The translations under genes and the position numbers were made by a program. DNA of 64,000 nt, taken from Dillenia suffruticosa. Its lineage: Eukaryota > Streptophyta > Magnoliopsida > Dilleniales > Dilleniaceae. Under the pieces are notes generated by a model. It did no database searches. It was not told the DNA's origin and saw nothing but the letters and a program-made list of their open reading frames with translations. The stretch is from positions 21,580,701-21,644,700 of the forward strand of contig JAVTVX010000016.1 in assembly GCA_033439265.1 (NCBI GenBank), given 5' to 3'. Of this stretch, positions 25,301 through 37,986 are shown in pieces (the stretch's first letter is position 1; each line of letters starts with the position of its first letter).

Positions 25301-26089
25301 AGTAAACATAACTCTACCCGCGTATTTCTCACAATGATTCTTTTGATTGATATAAAGCAAATGTTTATAATTTCAGTACAATTAGGACTCTCATCTATAT
25401 TCAACCAAAAGATTTCACACGTTTGAAACCTCTCTCAACAAGAAATCCTCTTGGCGAAGGAGGCCACTTTAATTATTATGGAGCAGTCGTAGTCCCCTCT
25501 AAATAAGCCAAAAGTTTAAGTCCACTCACACGATGGCACTGTTCCAAAAGGAAAAAAATAAAAACTAAAAACTCTTCAGTACTTCTCTCTCATCTCTCCT
25601 TAAACCCATCCCAATCCCCTAATATGCTCTAATGGCATGACAATTTTTCACAAGACAAGAGAAATATCCCGTCTTGGGTCGACATTGCTTCTCCTAGACC
25701 AATAGATCACGCACATCTACTTCTGTCACTCAACTATACAATCAACAAAAGCATTATAAGTGACACCATCATAATGCCACTCCCCCCCCCAAAAAAAAAT
25801 TGTGAGGGCAAAAGTATGCATCAAAAGCACCACCATTCATACTAAATTGCTTATTTTAACAAAGAAATTAGTGCAAATAAGTGTAATTTAACCTTCAGAG
25901 CGAGCATTCTCAGCCTTGACAGCAAATGAAACCCTTTTATGCTTGAGTAATCCCAGCTGATAGAAACCCATATTAGAAAATCATAAGAAACGATCGGTAA
26001 TGCAGACAGGGAGAGAGAGAGAGAGAGACCTGAGGAGAAGAGTTGAGAAGCATTTGATGAGTTGAAGGAGATTTTTGGAGAGAAGCCAT
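22385..26089 (-). CDS. PPL1: PsbP-like protein 1, thylakoid lumen
   Basis: Eight exons on the minus strand join in phase to 228 aa (Arabidopsis PPL1 about 230): 26089-26030, 25956-25893, 25057-24977, 24812-24730, 24633-24511, 24390-24319, 23028-22932 and 22491-22385. The start MASLQKSPSTHQ opens a chloroplast transit peptide. Next come a twin-arginine lumenal signal (GRRQLLASGVILPW, about residues 44-58) and a cleavage-like SFAA just before ESKKGF. The mature PsbP fold has DGYSFLYPFGWE, EGQDKVFKDVIEPLESVS, VAEALIKKVLAPP, DVDGKAYYTFEFVAQAPNYT and GANERRW. PPL1 is linked to repair of photodamaged photosystem II in Arabidopsis. The gene lies head-to-head with ABCB20, as At3g55330 and At3g55320 are neighbours. 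All splice sites are GT-AG. I see no lesions. Confidence 0.95.
24179..24263. repeat. 27-bp direct repeat in a PPL1 intron
   Basis: TGCTCATTAATCCTAGGATA followed by CTCAAGG occurs at 24179 and again at 24236, identical over 27 bp and 57 bp apart, in the intron between PPL1 exons 6 and 7. It is a small local duplication. Confidence 0.85.
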
Positions 26090-27216
26090 TGAATTGCATC
26101 AAAAGAAGAAGAAATTGAAAACGTAAAGGTCAAAAGAGCTATTCAAATGGCATATGACTCTCTGGTGCTTGTGTCAAACAACAGCACCTTATCCATCCAT
26201 TCTTCTTCCTTCCACAACTTTTATCCGTTAAATATTTGCCTTCCCATCTCCACTTCTATTACCATTTCTGCCCTTGCATAGAAAAATAAGAAGCCTAATA
26301 CTTGTGAGAACCAATACAAACAATACGATTTTTCATGGTTAGTGATCGTTGAATTGTAAATTAATAATTAATATTTATTTATAAGAAATATCATATATTA
26401 ACTATTCGATGATGATCGATTGATGATCTAACACATGCTAATTCTGTCGATATTTCTTTTTTATTAATTTTAGTATATTATGTTTTCATAAATAAATATG
26501 TTTTTAATAAAAATTTGATAAAAACTATTTATTTTTTTTATCTGATCACTAGTATCTGAATTATCTAATTAATCTAATTTAAATATTGTGAGATTCAAGT
26601 TAGAGATGAACTCTTCCGATAAAAAATATTATTATAATAAACTTTTGAATGTTAAAATATATAAAAAAGAAAAATTGCAATAAAGCTGGGAAAAAGAAAA
26701 TAAATTCAAAAATTATAAACATAAATGGGTCCATTGGTGAATTTATAATTTTTGTACTATGTAAGTGTCAATCACGTGAGAGGCTTAATGTATGTTCTTG
26801 TGTATGCATGGTTGGCTTTCACGTGAAAGCAATTTACAAATTGTACCCCGGATTATACAGCTAACGGCTATTATATTTATTCTCCCCGGCCAACGAAATC
26901 GGAAAATTATCGCCTGAAAAAGAATACAACGTTTGAATTTTGAAAAAACTAAGGAAAAAAAAAAACCCATGTTTACGGGACAACGTCTACGGAAAAAAAA
27001 AAAAAATGAATACGAGAGAGCTTTCCTGTCCCTCTGTCCCTCTCCGCCTTCTTTGACCAAGGCTTTGACCCCCCCCCTCTCTCTCTCTCAATTAAACAAT
27101 TCCAAAAAGTAAAGAAAATCAGAAAATCTAAAATTACGAAAACAAAAGAAAATATCTCTCGAGCTTCGGAGCTTCAATTTTTCCAGATCCGTTAAAGAGT
27201 GTTTTTTTTAGGGTTT

Positions 27217-27256
<40 letters not shown>

Positions 27257-27276
27257 AATTCGGTTGTCTAGTGAAG
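26090..27276. promoter_or_regulatory. Divergent promoter region PPL1 / ABCB20
   Basis: The start codons of PPL1 (minus) and ABCB20 (plus) are 1187 bp apart, so both promoters lie here. The middle (26320-26700) is very AT-rich. CT repeats occur at 27080-27088 and GA repeats at 27219-27252 on the ABCB20 side. Whether any element is shared cannot be told from sequence alone. Confidence 0.6.
27219..27253 (+). repeat. (GA)n microsatellite in the ABCB20 5' leader
   Basis: About 17 GA repeats end 24 bp before the ABCB20 start codon, after the motif TTTTAGGGTTTCG. Confidence 0.93.
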
Positions 27277-30200
27277 ATGATGATCTCAAGAGGACTCTTC
27301 GGGTGGTCACCACCACACATACAACCCTTAACTCCAGTATCCGAAGTTTCAGAGCCACCGGAGAGTCCGTCTCCGTACTTAGATTCCAACGCCGATGGAG
27401 CACCGGTGCCGATGGAGATGGAGGACGAGATTGAGGAGCAAGAGGAGATCGAGCAGCTGCCCGCGGCCGTGCCGTTCTCGAGGTTGTTTACCTGCGCCGA
27501 TCGACTCGACTGGGTTCTCATGACTGTCGGATCTATTGCGGCGGCAGCTCATGGCACTGCTTTAGTTGTCTACCTGCACTACTTTGCAAAGATTGTTCAG
27601 TTATTGAGCGCTAAGCCCGATGAGTTGCATGACGAATTCATGGAGGTTATTTTTGAGAACCCTAATTTTAACATTCCGTGGATTTCAGCCTTGATTTTTT
27701 TGGATTATTAAGTAGGGATTGTGCTTGTTAGTTGCTGTTTAGGTTACATTTTGCGAAATTTATTCCACAGGTGGCCATTAGGTCACATTGAGCTGAACTG
27801 GATTAGTAAGTAGGGATTGTTCTAATTATGTAGTGTTTAGTTTACGCTAAGCTATAACTTACATTGACAAGTTCATGGCGGGGTGGTATTTGGAACCCTG
27901 ATCTAGTAGTGCTTTTCTTTTTGAGAAGCATTTTGTGTGGATTCCGCCTTTTTCCCCCCATTGGGTGAGTAGCTCATTATCTCTTGTTTAGGTTGCATAT
28001 AACTGAATTCTTTTGTGGAGCTTGGCGTAGTGCACAATTTAACGTGGGAATGTTTGGAGGTCATTAAGGCAAGTAGAAATAGGTTGTTTAGTTCTAATCA
28101 AAACATGATTCTGCTAGTTTGAGCTTAGACCCTTGTGTTTTTTTGAGTTACATAGAGCTGTTAGATTTGTGGAGGTTTGCTTAATCATAATAACTGAATT
28201 TTTTGTTTCTTAGGAGTCTGTAGAAGTAGGTCTAGAGCCAATTTATATGTTTCAAGGATATTTGGCTTTGGCTTGCTTGGAAATTTGGAAGTGAGTTACA
28301 CAAATATGGCTAGTGGAAATTGATTAGTCATTTCTCATTAAAGCCCTTGTTTGAAACTTGGGATGGTTATGAAAACAGAGTGTTGTGCAACTGGGAAAGG
28401 TTTTGTCAGAAGTTGATTTTTGTTCCAATTTATGTGGTCATCTTGTGGTGACTTACGCATACAGCTCCTGATAGATGCCGGTGACTTATGTATTCTTCCT
28501 GGTTACTTGTAGCTTGTGATTTTACTCCATTCAAACCTGGATATTATCCTGTTGTACACAACTGGGGTATCTTTCTTCTCTCCTCTGTTGAGATGCTATT
28601 ACACTTGTGCAAATGATGCACTAAATTCAATTTGTATGTGCTCTGTCTTCTCTATCCAAAATCAAAGAAGCATGAAATTAGCAACTCAACTTCAGTTGAT
28701 AGCTCCCACATTTCTTACATTAGATTTGCCTAAGTTTGGGACAACCTCATTGAATCAAAGACGTTATGAAAGCTCATGATGAGTCCTTTTGGGAAAATTT
28801 TGAGTTGTCACATGGATACAGATTGAAAAGATTTTGGGTGCTTATATGGAATATCCCTGATATTATGTCAGTATGCCGTAGGCAAGGTCTTGGTGTATAT
28901 ATCCCCAAAGATGATTATCGTTTGGGCTGGTCATTTTGAAATAGGTCTTGGCTGTTACAACTTCGTTGAAGTTTCAAAATAATCCACCTTGCTTAATCTT
29001 ATGAAATTTATTTAATAAGCTATATGGGATCCCTTTTGCATTGATGTGTGTTTGTTGAAAGTTTCAAACTGGGGGACTATGATGATGGCTTCAGTTGACA
29101 TAGGATATATCATAATTTGGCTGGAGTAGTGAGATTTTTTTAATAAAAAAAAGAGAGAATCAGATTTGATACTTTTTCTAGCAAAACAATACTTAGTGTT
29201 GATACATTTGGCTAAAGGAACTAGTGGAAATAGCTTTTGTTTGGCTGTCTTGCCTCATGTTGCATAGTGTACTATATTGGCTAGAGTACTAAGGCAAAAA
29301 AAAAAAAACACCTTTGCAGATGGTGTTAAAAATTGCACAAGTATGGCGCTGATGAGATGTCAAAGTGGTAAGAGTCATGTCTACAGGGGTGCCTGCCCTT
29401 TTGGTTTAGAGATTACAACTTTGTACAGAAGGGGTTTTGATCTTGGTAGTTGACTGTCATAAATTCTCTAAGTCTTAGAATAGGATCTCAGTTGTGAATG
29501 AACACTAGCTGTATGCAATTATTTGTTTATTTTGTGGAACAACACCATACAGGTCCTTATGAGGCTATAGTCTACAAACTTGGATACAGCAGAAAGGATA
29601 TTTGTTTTTTTTTTTTTTTTGTGGTATATTTTAGATAAGGGTGAACCTTGGCGCAACGGTGAAGTTGCTCCTTTGGTGACATTGAGGTCACGGGTTCGAG
29701 GCGTGGAAATAGCCTCTTTGCAAAAGATGTAAGAGGAAGGTTGCGTACGTATACGCCCACCCTCCCCCTACCCCCGCACTAAGCCGGGGAGCACTTTGTG
29801 TATCGGGTGAGCCCTTTTTTTGTGGTATATATTTTAGATGCACAAAGGTGTGTGGACAAGGCATGCAATCAGCAGGCTGTTTTGGTTAATCATTGTGCCC
29901 AATTAGCTTCTTTTTGTTGTGGACTTCTTACCTTATAAAGATTACTGGGTATTGTACTCAAATGTTTCTAAGCCTAAATTATTTAAATTTTTTTTCATAA
30001 TTACATAAGGCTGTTTCATCTTAATTGTGCTTTTGTTAATTGCAGCTTTCTCTAACCATGGTTTATATTGCGGCGGGTGTTTTTGCTGCTGGTTGGATTG
30101 GTAAAGTCTCTCTCTCTCTCTTTCTCTTTTTTCTCTTTATCAGGATCAGTTATTACTGCATCTTAATTGGGATCCCCATCAATGAGTATTCATTGGTCTA

Positions 30201-33200
30201 TAGACTGATACAAATTTATGTGGTAGAGGTATCATGTTGGATTCTTACTGGAGAACGACAGACTGCTGTCATCAGGTCACGATATGTTCAAGTACTACTT
30301 AATCAAGACATGAGTTTTTTTGATACTTATGGGAACAATGGGGACATTGTGAGCCAAGTATTGAGTGATGTGCTGCTCATTCAGTCAGCCCTCAGTGAGA
30401 AAGTATGTTCATATTTGAGAAGTTGCATCATGCATGGAATTCTATTTCCTTATTGTAGGTAATGCTAGTGTTGTTGATCCAGTCATGCAGTCGTGTTTTC
30501 TAATGTATATCATGCCGTCATGTGACAGGTGGGGAACTATATACATAATATGGCCACCTTCATCAGTGGTCTTGTCATTGGCTTCATCAATTGTTGGGAG
30601 ATAGCACTGATAACATTAGCCAGTGGCCCATTTATTGTTGCTGCTGGAGGAATATCTAATATTTTTCTTCACAGGCTTGCTGAGAATATTCAAGATGCCT
30701 ATGCAGAAGCAGCGAGTATTGCAGAACAGGTCAGTTGCTTTTCTCAGACATCTGCCTGTATGACTGATTTATACCATCACCCTCCTCTTCTCTTATCAAG
30801 ATTTCATAGAACTCTTGCATGAGAAAGTAGTCCTAACAGGTTTGCACTAATGTACTATTTAGTTATATAATTTGTTTGCCCAATGCAAGAACGTAGCAAA
30901 GAGGTGAAGTCTCATCGAGTATTTTCCTGGTAAAATGGAGAAAAGATTGTGGATCAGTGCCATTACTATAAAATGCACAAAGACTCCTTACCTAGCAATG
31001 ACAAACCATTAGTGACATTGACGATAGAACCTCAAAAGAAGAAATCCACTCTGTAGCCTATGCTGGCTAGCTATATGTTTTCTTGCTTTTCTCTGACTAT
31101 TTTGTTGTTATATAAGCTTGGATATGACCACGCTTGTTTAATTTTATGATACTTTTTAGCTGGCATCAGCTGCTGAATCCAGGCAATTGAGGCTACAAGG
31201 CCCTAATTCAATGTGCTTTAAATAAAAAATAGAAGATTTCGTAGGGGTTCATTGCATCTAATCTGCCTATGCTGGCTAGCTATATGTTTTCTTGCTTTTC
31301 TCTGACTATTTTGTTGTTATATAAGCTTGGATATGACCACGCTTGTTTAATTTTATGATTCTTTTTAGCTGGCATCAGCTGCTGAATCCAGCCAATTGAG
31401 GCTACAAGGCCCTAATTCAATGTGCTTTAAATAAAAAAGAGAAGATTTCATAGGGTTCATTGCATCTAATCTTTGTAAGTTGGAGTCTCTCTATATCACA
31501 CTCCTTGGACAAGATAAAGTATAAAAATGCTATTTCTTATGAGAGCACCTGGGAATGGCGGGTTCAATGATAGGAAATATTCTTTTTTGATGGGAAGAGG
31601 AGGATGATGATAAATATTGTCCTTCTTGGGAATATTTTTGATAAGAGAAAAGTGATTTTATATAAAAAACGTGAGCATCAACTGATGCACTCTGTACAAC
31701 CTGAAACTCCACCAAAATATCAACCCCCCTAAAATTTTGTTCTATTGTTGAATGGCCCCCAAAAGATTAATTGCAATGTATACACCCCAAAACTTTTAGA
31801 CTAAAACTCTATTAGGCTCATAAGTAGACGGCGTTAGCTTTGCCGTCCACTAAATGGTCACATCCAGCATGTGACCTTATCTGATTGTAGTTATCTTATC
31901 CATGATCTTTTGTCAACTATCACAACTGCTATCTATCACCACTGATTACCACCATGACAAATGACCAACAATTCCATTCTCTTTCTGCGTCATTCAAATT
32001 CATTTCATCACAGTCAAACTAGACTTACTTTTCCATTTCAATCCCTCAAACAAACCCAAAAATTTCTGGATAAGTTTTTCTTCTCACTTCCAAAAACTCA
32101 GAAGAACTAAGTCACAAAACCAGAGAGAGATAGAAGTAAACTACGGAAGAAATGAGAGAGGTGTTTTCTTCTGTTTTCGAAAGTCACCCGCAAGCCTTTT
32201 TTTTTTTCATGCCCAATCAAAATCAACCCATTTCAATCAATAAAGTTACTACCAGATTCAAAAATATTCCTTGCTTTCCTCTTCATTTTTATTTGTTTCA
32301 TGCCGATAAAAATCAAAACTTATTATCCATCTCAATCTATCAAGTTCAATATTTTCCTTTTTTTTTTTCACTCAACCTTTGATTTTCCCCCCATCAAAAC
32401 CCTAACATCCCCTTCCGAAGAAAACAAAGAACATGCCACACTTCAAAATCCTGCTGTGAATTTTTTTCCAACAAACTCACCAAATCTGCAATATTTACTA
32501 GCAATCTTGGGAACCAATTTTAAATCTTTCACCTTCAAAATCAACCCAAAATTTGCAAATGATAGAAATTGAGACCGAGCACTAGTGATATACTAGCCTT
32601 CCAAGATGTTCGTGTTGGATCTGCGCTGGTTTAGGGCATCAAACCAATGTTTGCTAATTCAACGCTGGTCCCTCTCTCTCACTTGATCCTTCTTGGGAAA
32701 ATCGTGTATTGATTTTTTTTTTTACTCATAATTTTGTCATCATGTGAAGTCCTTGCTTTGCTAATTCAAAAAAAATTTTCTTTAAAAGTATTTCTCCTTT
32801 CTCTAGCTTCCCAAGCACTCAAATTTAGCAAATTTAAATTGAATTCATTTTCCTTAACATGCTAATACCAACAAATTAATAAGTTAGAGACTCTCATGTC
32901 CTTGCTGTTTGGTTTGTTTGGGTGTTGCTATTGTCGATTTAGAACTAGAAAAGTTTTGGATGAAGGAGATACATCTTTATTTCCAGTCTCTTGCGATAGA
33001 ATATGGATGCAATTTTGCCTTTTCATATATCCTTCTTCTCTAACTTCTACTTCTCTTTGTTTTTTCTCTCTTCCTAAGACTCTAGTTTCTCCTCTGCCTG
33101 TTGTTTTCTTCTTTTTTCTCTTTTCTGTTCTCTTCCTTCTTCTCTCCTCCTTTCAAATTTAATGAGAGGGTGACTTGTATTCCTTGCTAACATTCAACCT

Positions 33201-36200
33201 GAAACTCAATGTTTGCTTCTCTTACTAGACTTTGTAATGTCACATAAGTTTCTAAAGCATTGCAATTGATAGTAATCCTGCAGTAATTCTATCCAAAAAA
33301 TGGCCTCATTCAAAATGCTTCATGACCTTGTTGTAGCTGATCTGACAGCACCAAGTCCAAGGATATAATGAGTTTATCAACACTTTTTTTTCTGTAATGC
33401 AGGCAGTTTCTTATATTCGCACCCTGTATGCATTCACAAATGAGACATTGGCTAAATATTCTTATGCGACCTCACTGCAAGCTACTTTGAGATATGGCAT
33501 ACTCATAAGCCTGGTGCAAGGGCTTGGACTTGGATTTACATATGGGCTGGCCATATGTTCGTGTGCTCTTCAACTTTGGGTTGGAAGATTCTTGATTATT
33601 CACCACAGAGCTCATGGTGGAGAAATTGTAGCTGCACTCTTTGCCATAATTTTGAGTGGCCTGTAAGTTTTTTTCTTTCTTTCCTTATTATTATTTTTTT
33701 TCTCCACCTCCTTTTTATCTGACCTAGTTGTCCTGGCTATGTTCTGCAGTGGGCTGAATCAAGCGGCGACAAATTTCTATTCATTTGAGCAAGGGCGTAT
33801 TGCTGCTTATAGACTATTTGAGATGATAAGCCGCTCAACCTCTGTAGTTAACCAGGATGGAATTGTCCCAGCTTCTGTCCAAGGAAACATTGAGTTTCGC
33901 AATGTATATTTCAGCTATCTATCACGGCCTGAAATCCCCATCTTAAGTGGATTTTTCCTCACTGTACCTGCTAGAAAGGCTGTTGCACTTGTTGGCAGAA
34001 ATGGTTCTGGCAAAAGCAGCATTATACCACTTATGGAGCGGTTCTATGATCCTACATTAGGTATATGACCATTTTAGTTTCTGTTCTAAAGGATTAACCG
34101 ATTGATTCATCTAATCTTGAAATTTAAACCTGAGTTATCATCTTGTCTGCCTGCAGATTCCAATGGTTTTTTCCATTTTGTGTTGCAGGTGAAGTTCTTT
34201 TGGATGGAGAGAATATCAAGAATCTAAAACTGGAGTGGCTTAGGAGCCAAATAGGACTAGTCACTCAAGAACCTTCCTTGCTGAGTTTGAGTATCAGAGA
34301 AAATATTGCCTATGGGCGGTCTGATGCTACTTCTGATCAAATTGAGGAAGCTGCAAAGATAGCCCATGCTCACACATTTATCACCTCACTTGAGAGAGGA
34401 TATGATACGCAGGTGAACTTGAAGATGGAAGTCATTAATGAAAAATTTGGTTTCTCGATTTTATCATGATCATTACCCTCTTTGTTGCCTAATTTTTCGT
34501 CTGTACCGTTTCAGGTTGGCAGGGCTGGGTTGGCATTGACAGAAGAGCAAAAGATAAAAATCTCTGTTGCTAGGGCGGTGCTTTCAAATCCATCTATTCT
34601 TTTGCTTGATGAAGTAACAGGTGGCCTTGATTTTGAAGCTGAAAGAGCTGTTCAGGAGGCTTTGGATCTTCTTATGTTAGGACGCTCAACTATTATCATA
34701 GCTCGAAGGCTTAGTCTAATTCGGAATGCTGATTACATAGCTGTAATGGAGGAGGGTCAGCTTGTGGAAATGGGAACTCATGATGAATTGCTAGGCCTAG
34801 ATGGCCTTTACGCTGAGCTTCTTAAAAGTGAAGAAGCAACTAAACTTCCTAGGAGGTATTTTACAAAGATCAATTTATACTTTTGGGCATGTGTGGTAAT
34901 CAATGGTTCCCAGGAGGGCCAGGGCCAGATTTCAGAATGGCGCTTCAAGCATAAATTTATTTAATTTTTAATGTTTTGTAACTCCATAGAGCTTTTAAAA
35001 ATTATAATCGGTGTATCACCTTTGTACTTAAAAATTATAATGCCTTTTGTTGAATCTGCATGGTAATGCAAATTCATTCTTCATCCAGGATGCCTAGAAG
35101 GAACTACAAGGAGACTGCAGCTTTTCAAATAGAGAAGGATTTGTCAGCAAGTCATCTAGAACCATCATCTCCAAAATTTGCCAAATCTCCATCTCTGCAA
35201 AGAATCCCTGGAGGCCATGCATTTCAGCCTCCAGAGGCCATGGGTAACTCACAGGAATCACCCACAGTTCCAAGTCCTCCACTGGAGCAGACGGTAGAAA
35301 ATGGTAATACCTTTGGTTCTCTGGATACGGATCAGTCTATTAAAAGGCAGGATAGTTTTGAAATGAGACTACCAGAATTACCCAAGATTGAAGTTCGCTC
35401 AGCCCAGCGCCAAACATCAAATGCTTCAGATCCTGAATCCCCTGTTTCACCTCTCTTGACATCTGATCCCAAAAATGAACGCTCCCACTCAAAGGCTTTT
35501 AGTAGGCCTCATGGACAATCTGATAACATCTCTTCAGGACAGAAGGAAGCCAAGGAGACACAACACAAAGAGGAACCATCAATTTGGAGACTTGCTGAGC
35601 TTAGCTTCGCAGAGTGGCTTTATGCTGTTTTAGGAAGCATTGGTGCAGCAATTTTTGGTTCTTTTAATCCTCTTCTCGCTTATGTTATTGCGCTGGTAGT
35701 CACAGCTTATTACAGAATTGATGAAGTTCATCATTTAAGGCAGGAAGTAAATAGATGGTGCCTGATGATAGCCTGCATGGGAGTCGTGACCGTGCTTGCC
35801 AATTTTTTGCAGCACTTCTACTTTGGTATAATGGGGGAGAAAATGACTGAACGAGTAAGGAGAATGATGTTTTCAGGTAACATATCTGTTTCCCAAATTT
35901 ATTTATACGTTCTTGTGTTTTTTCATGTTTATGTTAGCAAATTATAGTTCTCCTTTGCTAGAGGAAGTAAGAATATTCTGAACTGCAGCAATGCTGCGCA
36001 ATGAAGTTGGATGGTTTGATGAAGAGGAAAACAGTGCTGATAACCTCTCCATGCGCTTAGCAAACGATGCCACTTTTGTGCGAGCTGCTTTCAGCAACAG
36101 GCTTTCAATATTTATACAAGACAGTGCAGCGGTAGTTGTAGCCATTCTTATTGGAATGTTGCTTGAGTGGCGATTGGCACTTGTGGCTTTTGCAACTCTA

Positions 36201-37986
36201 CCTATTCTCATAGTTTCTGCTATTGCACAGGTTTGCATTTTATTTTCATTCTTGCTTATGAGTAATGCATGGTCTTGTTTCTTAGATAAATTTCATGGAG
36301 AACCATCAAACTCTTTGCCTGATGGTTATGGCTCTATATAAAGTGAGAGCAATAGGCCAGGGCTTAGTTCTTAGTTTGAACATCAACATCATTATCATTA
36401 GAATTTGATAGGAGAAAGGCCTTATATGATCCATCACGTTATAAAATGATAGATCCAGGGTTTCAAATTGTACTTGGTGTGTTCAGGAATGTGGAAATAA
36501 GACTGGTTACAGTGTGATTGTTATGGACAAATCCAAAGTTTCTGTACACAGCCAACTCATTAGCTCCCAACCTGGGATGGTAGGTGGGAAAAAGATGATT
36601 CTGGTATACTACCATTTATAGACAACATAAAAAGCAATATTCTTTCTGCAACAGCGTAAACTTGCTGACCATTGGTTAATTTTGTGTCTCTTTGTTCTCA
36701 AGATAATGCTGAGTCCAAAATGTTGTTGGTCTGATATCATTTCATTAATTTTGCAGAAATTGTGGCTCGCTGGGTTCTCAAAAGGCATACAGGAGATGCA
36801 CAGGAAAGCGTCTCTAGTCCTTGAGGATGCAGTTCGAAACATTTATACAGTTGTTGCATTCTGTGCTGGCAATAAGGTAATGGAGCTGTACAGGTTGCAA
36901 CTCATAAAAATTTTCAAGCAGAGCTTTGTTCAAGGAATGGCTATTGGCCTTGCCTTTGGCTTTTCTCAGTTCCTTCTTTTTGCCTCCAATGGTCTTCTGC
37001 TGTGGTACACCGCACGTTCTGTCAAAAAGGGTTTTATGATTCTACCTACAGCTCTCAAAGAATACATGGTGTTCTCATTTGCTGCTTTTGCACTAGTGGA
37101 ACCTTTTGGGTTGGCCCCCTACATCCTTAAACGAAGAAAATCTCTCATTTCAGTATTTAAAATCATAGACCGAGTGCCCAAGATTGATCCAGATGATATC
37201 TCAGCACTCAAACCCCCTAATGTTTATGGAAGCATCGAGCTAAAAAACATTGACTTCTCCTACCCAACTCGTCCAGAAGTTCTAGTACTGAGCAATTTTA
37301 GCCTCAAAGTCAATGGTGGACAAACTATGGCTGTTGTTGGGGTTTCGGGTTCCGGAAAGAGCACTATTATATCATTGATAGAAAGATTTTATGACCCGAC
37401 TGCTGGTCAGGTTCTACTAGATGGACGAGATTTGAGACTGTATAACTCGAGATGGTTGAGGAACCACATGGGTCTAGTTCAGCAGGAGCCAATCATCTTC
37501 TCAACAACAATAAGGGAGAATATCATATATGCTAGGCACAATGCTAGTGAAGCTGAAATGAAAGAAGCAGCAAGGATAGCTAATGCTCATCATTTCATCA
37601 GCAGTTTACCTCATGGCTATGATACTCATGTAGGAATGAGAGGTGTGGACCTTACCCCAGGTCAAAAGCAGAGAATTGCAATTGCTCGGGTGGTGCTGAA
37701 AAATGCACCCATCTTGTTACTTGATGAAGCGAGCTCATCTATAGAGTCTGAATCCAGCAGAGTGGTGCAGGAGGCTCTAGATACATTGGTCATGGGGAAC
37801 AAGACAACCATCCTGATAGCACATAGAGTTGCAATGATGAGACATGTCGACAATATTGTAGTTCTTAACGGAGGGAGGATAGTAGAAGAAGGAACACATG
37901 ATACTTTGGTGGCAAAGAATGGTTTGTATGTTCGATTGATGCAACCTCACTTTGCGAAGGGCTTGCGACAACATCGACTGTTATAG
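27277..37986 (+). CDS. ABCB20: ABC transporter B family, full-size (ABCB20/ABCB6 type)
   Basis: Eleven exons join in phase to 1398 aa (Arabidopsis ABCB20 about 1408): 27277-27645, 30046-30100, 30227-30402, 30529-30729, 33403-33662, 33750-34060, 34189-34412, 34515-34855, 35089-35876, 35989-36230 and 36757-37986. The N-terminus MMISRGLFGWSPPHIQPLTP is typical of this pair. The order is TMD1, NBD1 (Walker A GRNGSGKSS near residue 435; Walker B ILLLDEVTGG near 560), a long polar linker (exon 9), TMD2 and NBD2 (Walker A GVSGSGKST near 1185; TPGQKQRIAIAR; LLLDEASSSIE; H-loop IAHR). NBD1 has a degenerate signature (LTEEQKIKIS) and IIARR where the H-loop His is expected; Arabidopsis copies share this. 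ABCB6/20 are plasma-membrane auxin exporters. Neighbouring PPL1 favours the ABCB20 name. No lesion is seen. Confidence 0.96.
29620..29839 (+). mobile_element. Au-type SINE with target site duplication
   Basis: About 180 bp (29638-29820) matches the plant Au SINE as I know it. It opens GGGTGAACCTTGGCGCAACG (tRNA-like A box), carries the B box GGGTTCGAGGCGTGGAAA, then GAGGAAGGTTGCGTACG and the closing GCACTTTGTGTATCGGG, and ends in a short T run. It is flanked by a near-perfect target duplication, TGTGGTATATTTTAGAT at 29620-29636 and TGTGGTATATATTTTAGAT at 29821-29839. It sits in ABCB20 intron 1 in the sense orientation. The intact duplication and few changes suggest a fairly recent insertion. 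Confidence 0.9.
31057..31473. repeat. 209-bp tandem duplication in ABCB20 intron 4
   Basis: The block starting CCTATGCTGGCTAGCTATAT at 31057 is repeated at 31266, a period of 209 bp, with only a few differences (for example CCAGGCAA versus CCAGCCAA). Both copies end near TTCATTGCATCTAATCT. The intron already spans 30730-33402. Confidence 0.93.

Noticed and set aside
31057..31473. Possible extra coding exon of ABCB20 in the duplicated block
   Set aside because: One reading (ELASAAES) looks protein-like, but the flanking exons already join in phase and ABCB20 has no matching insertion.
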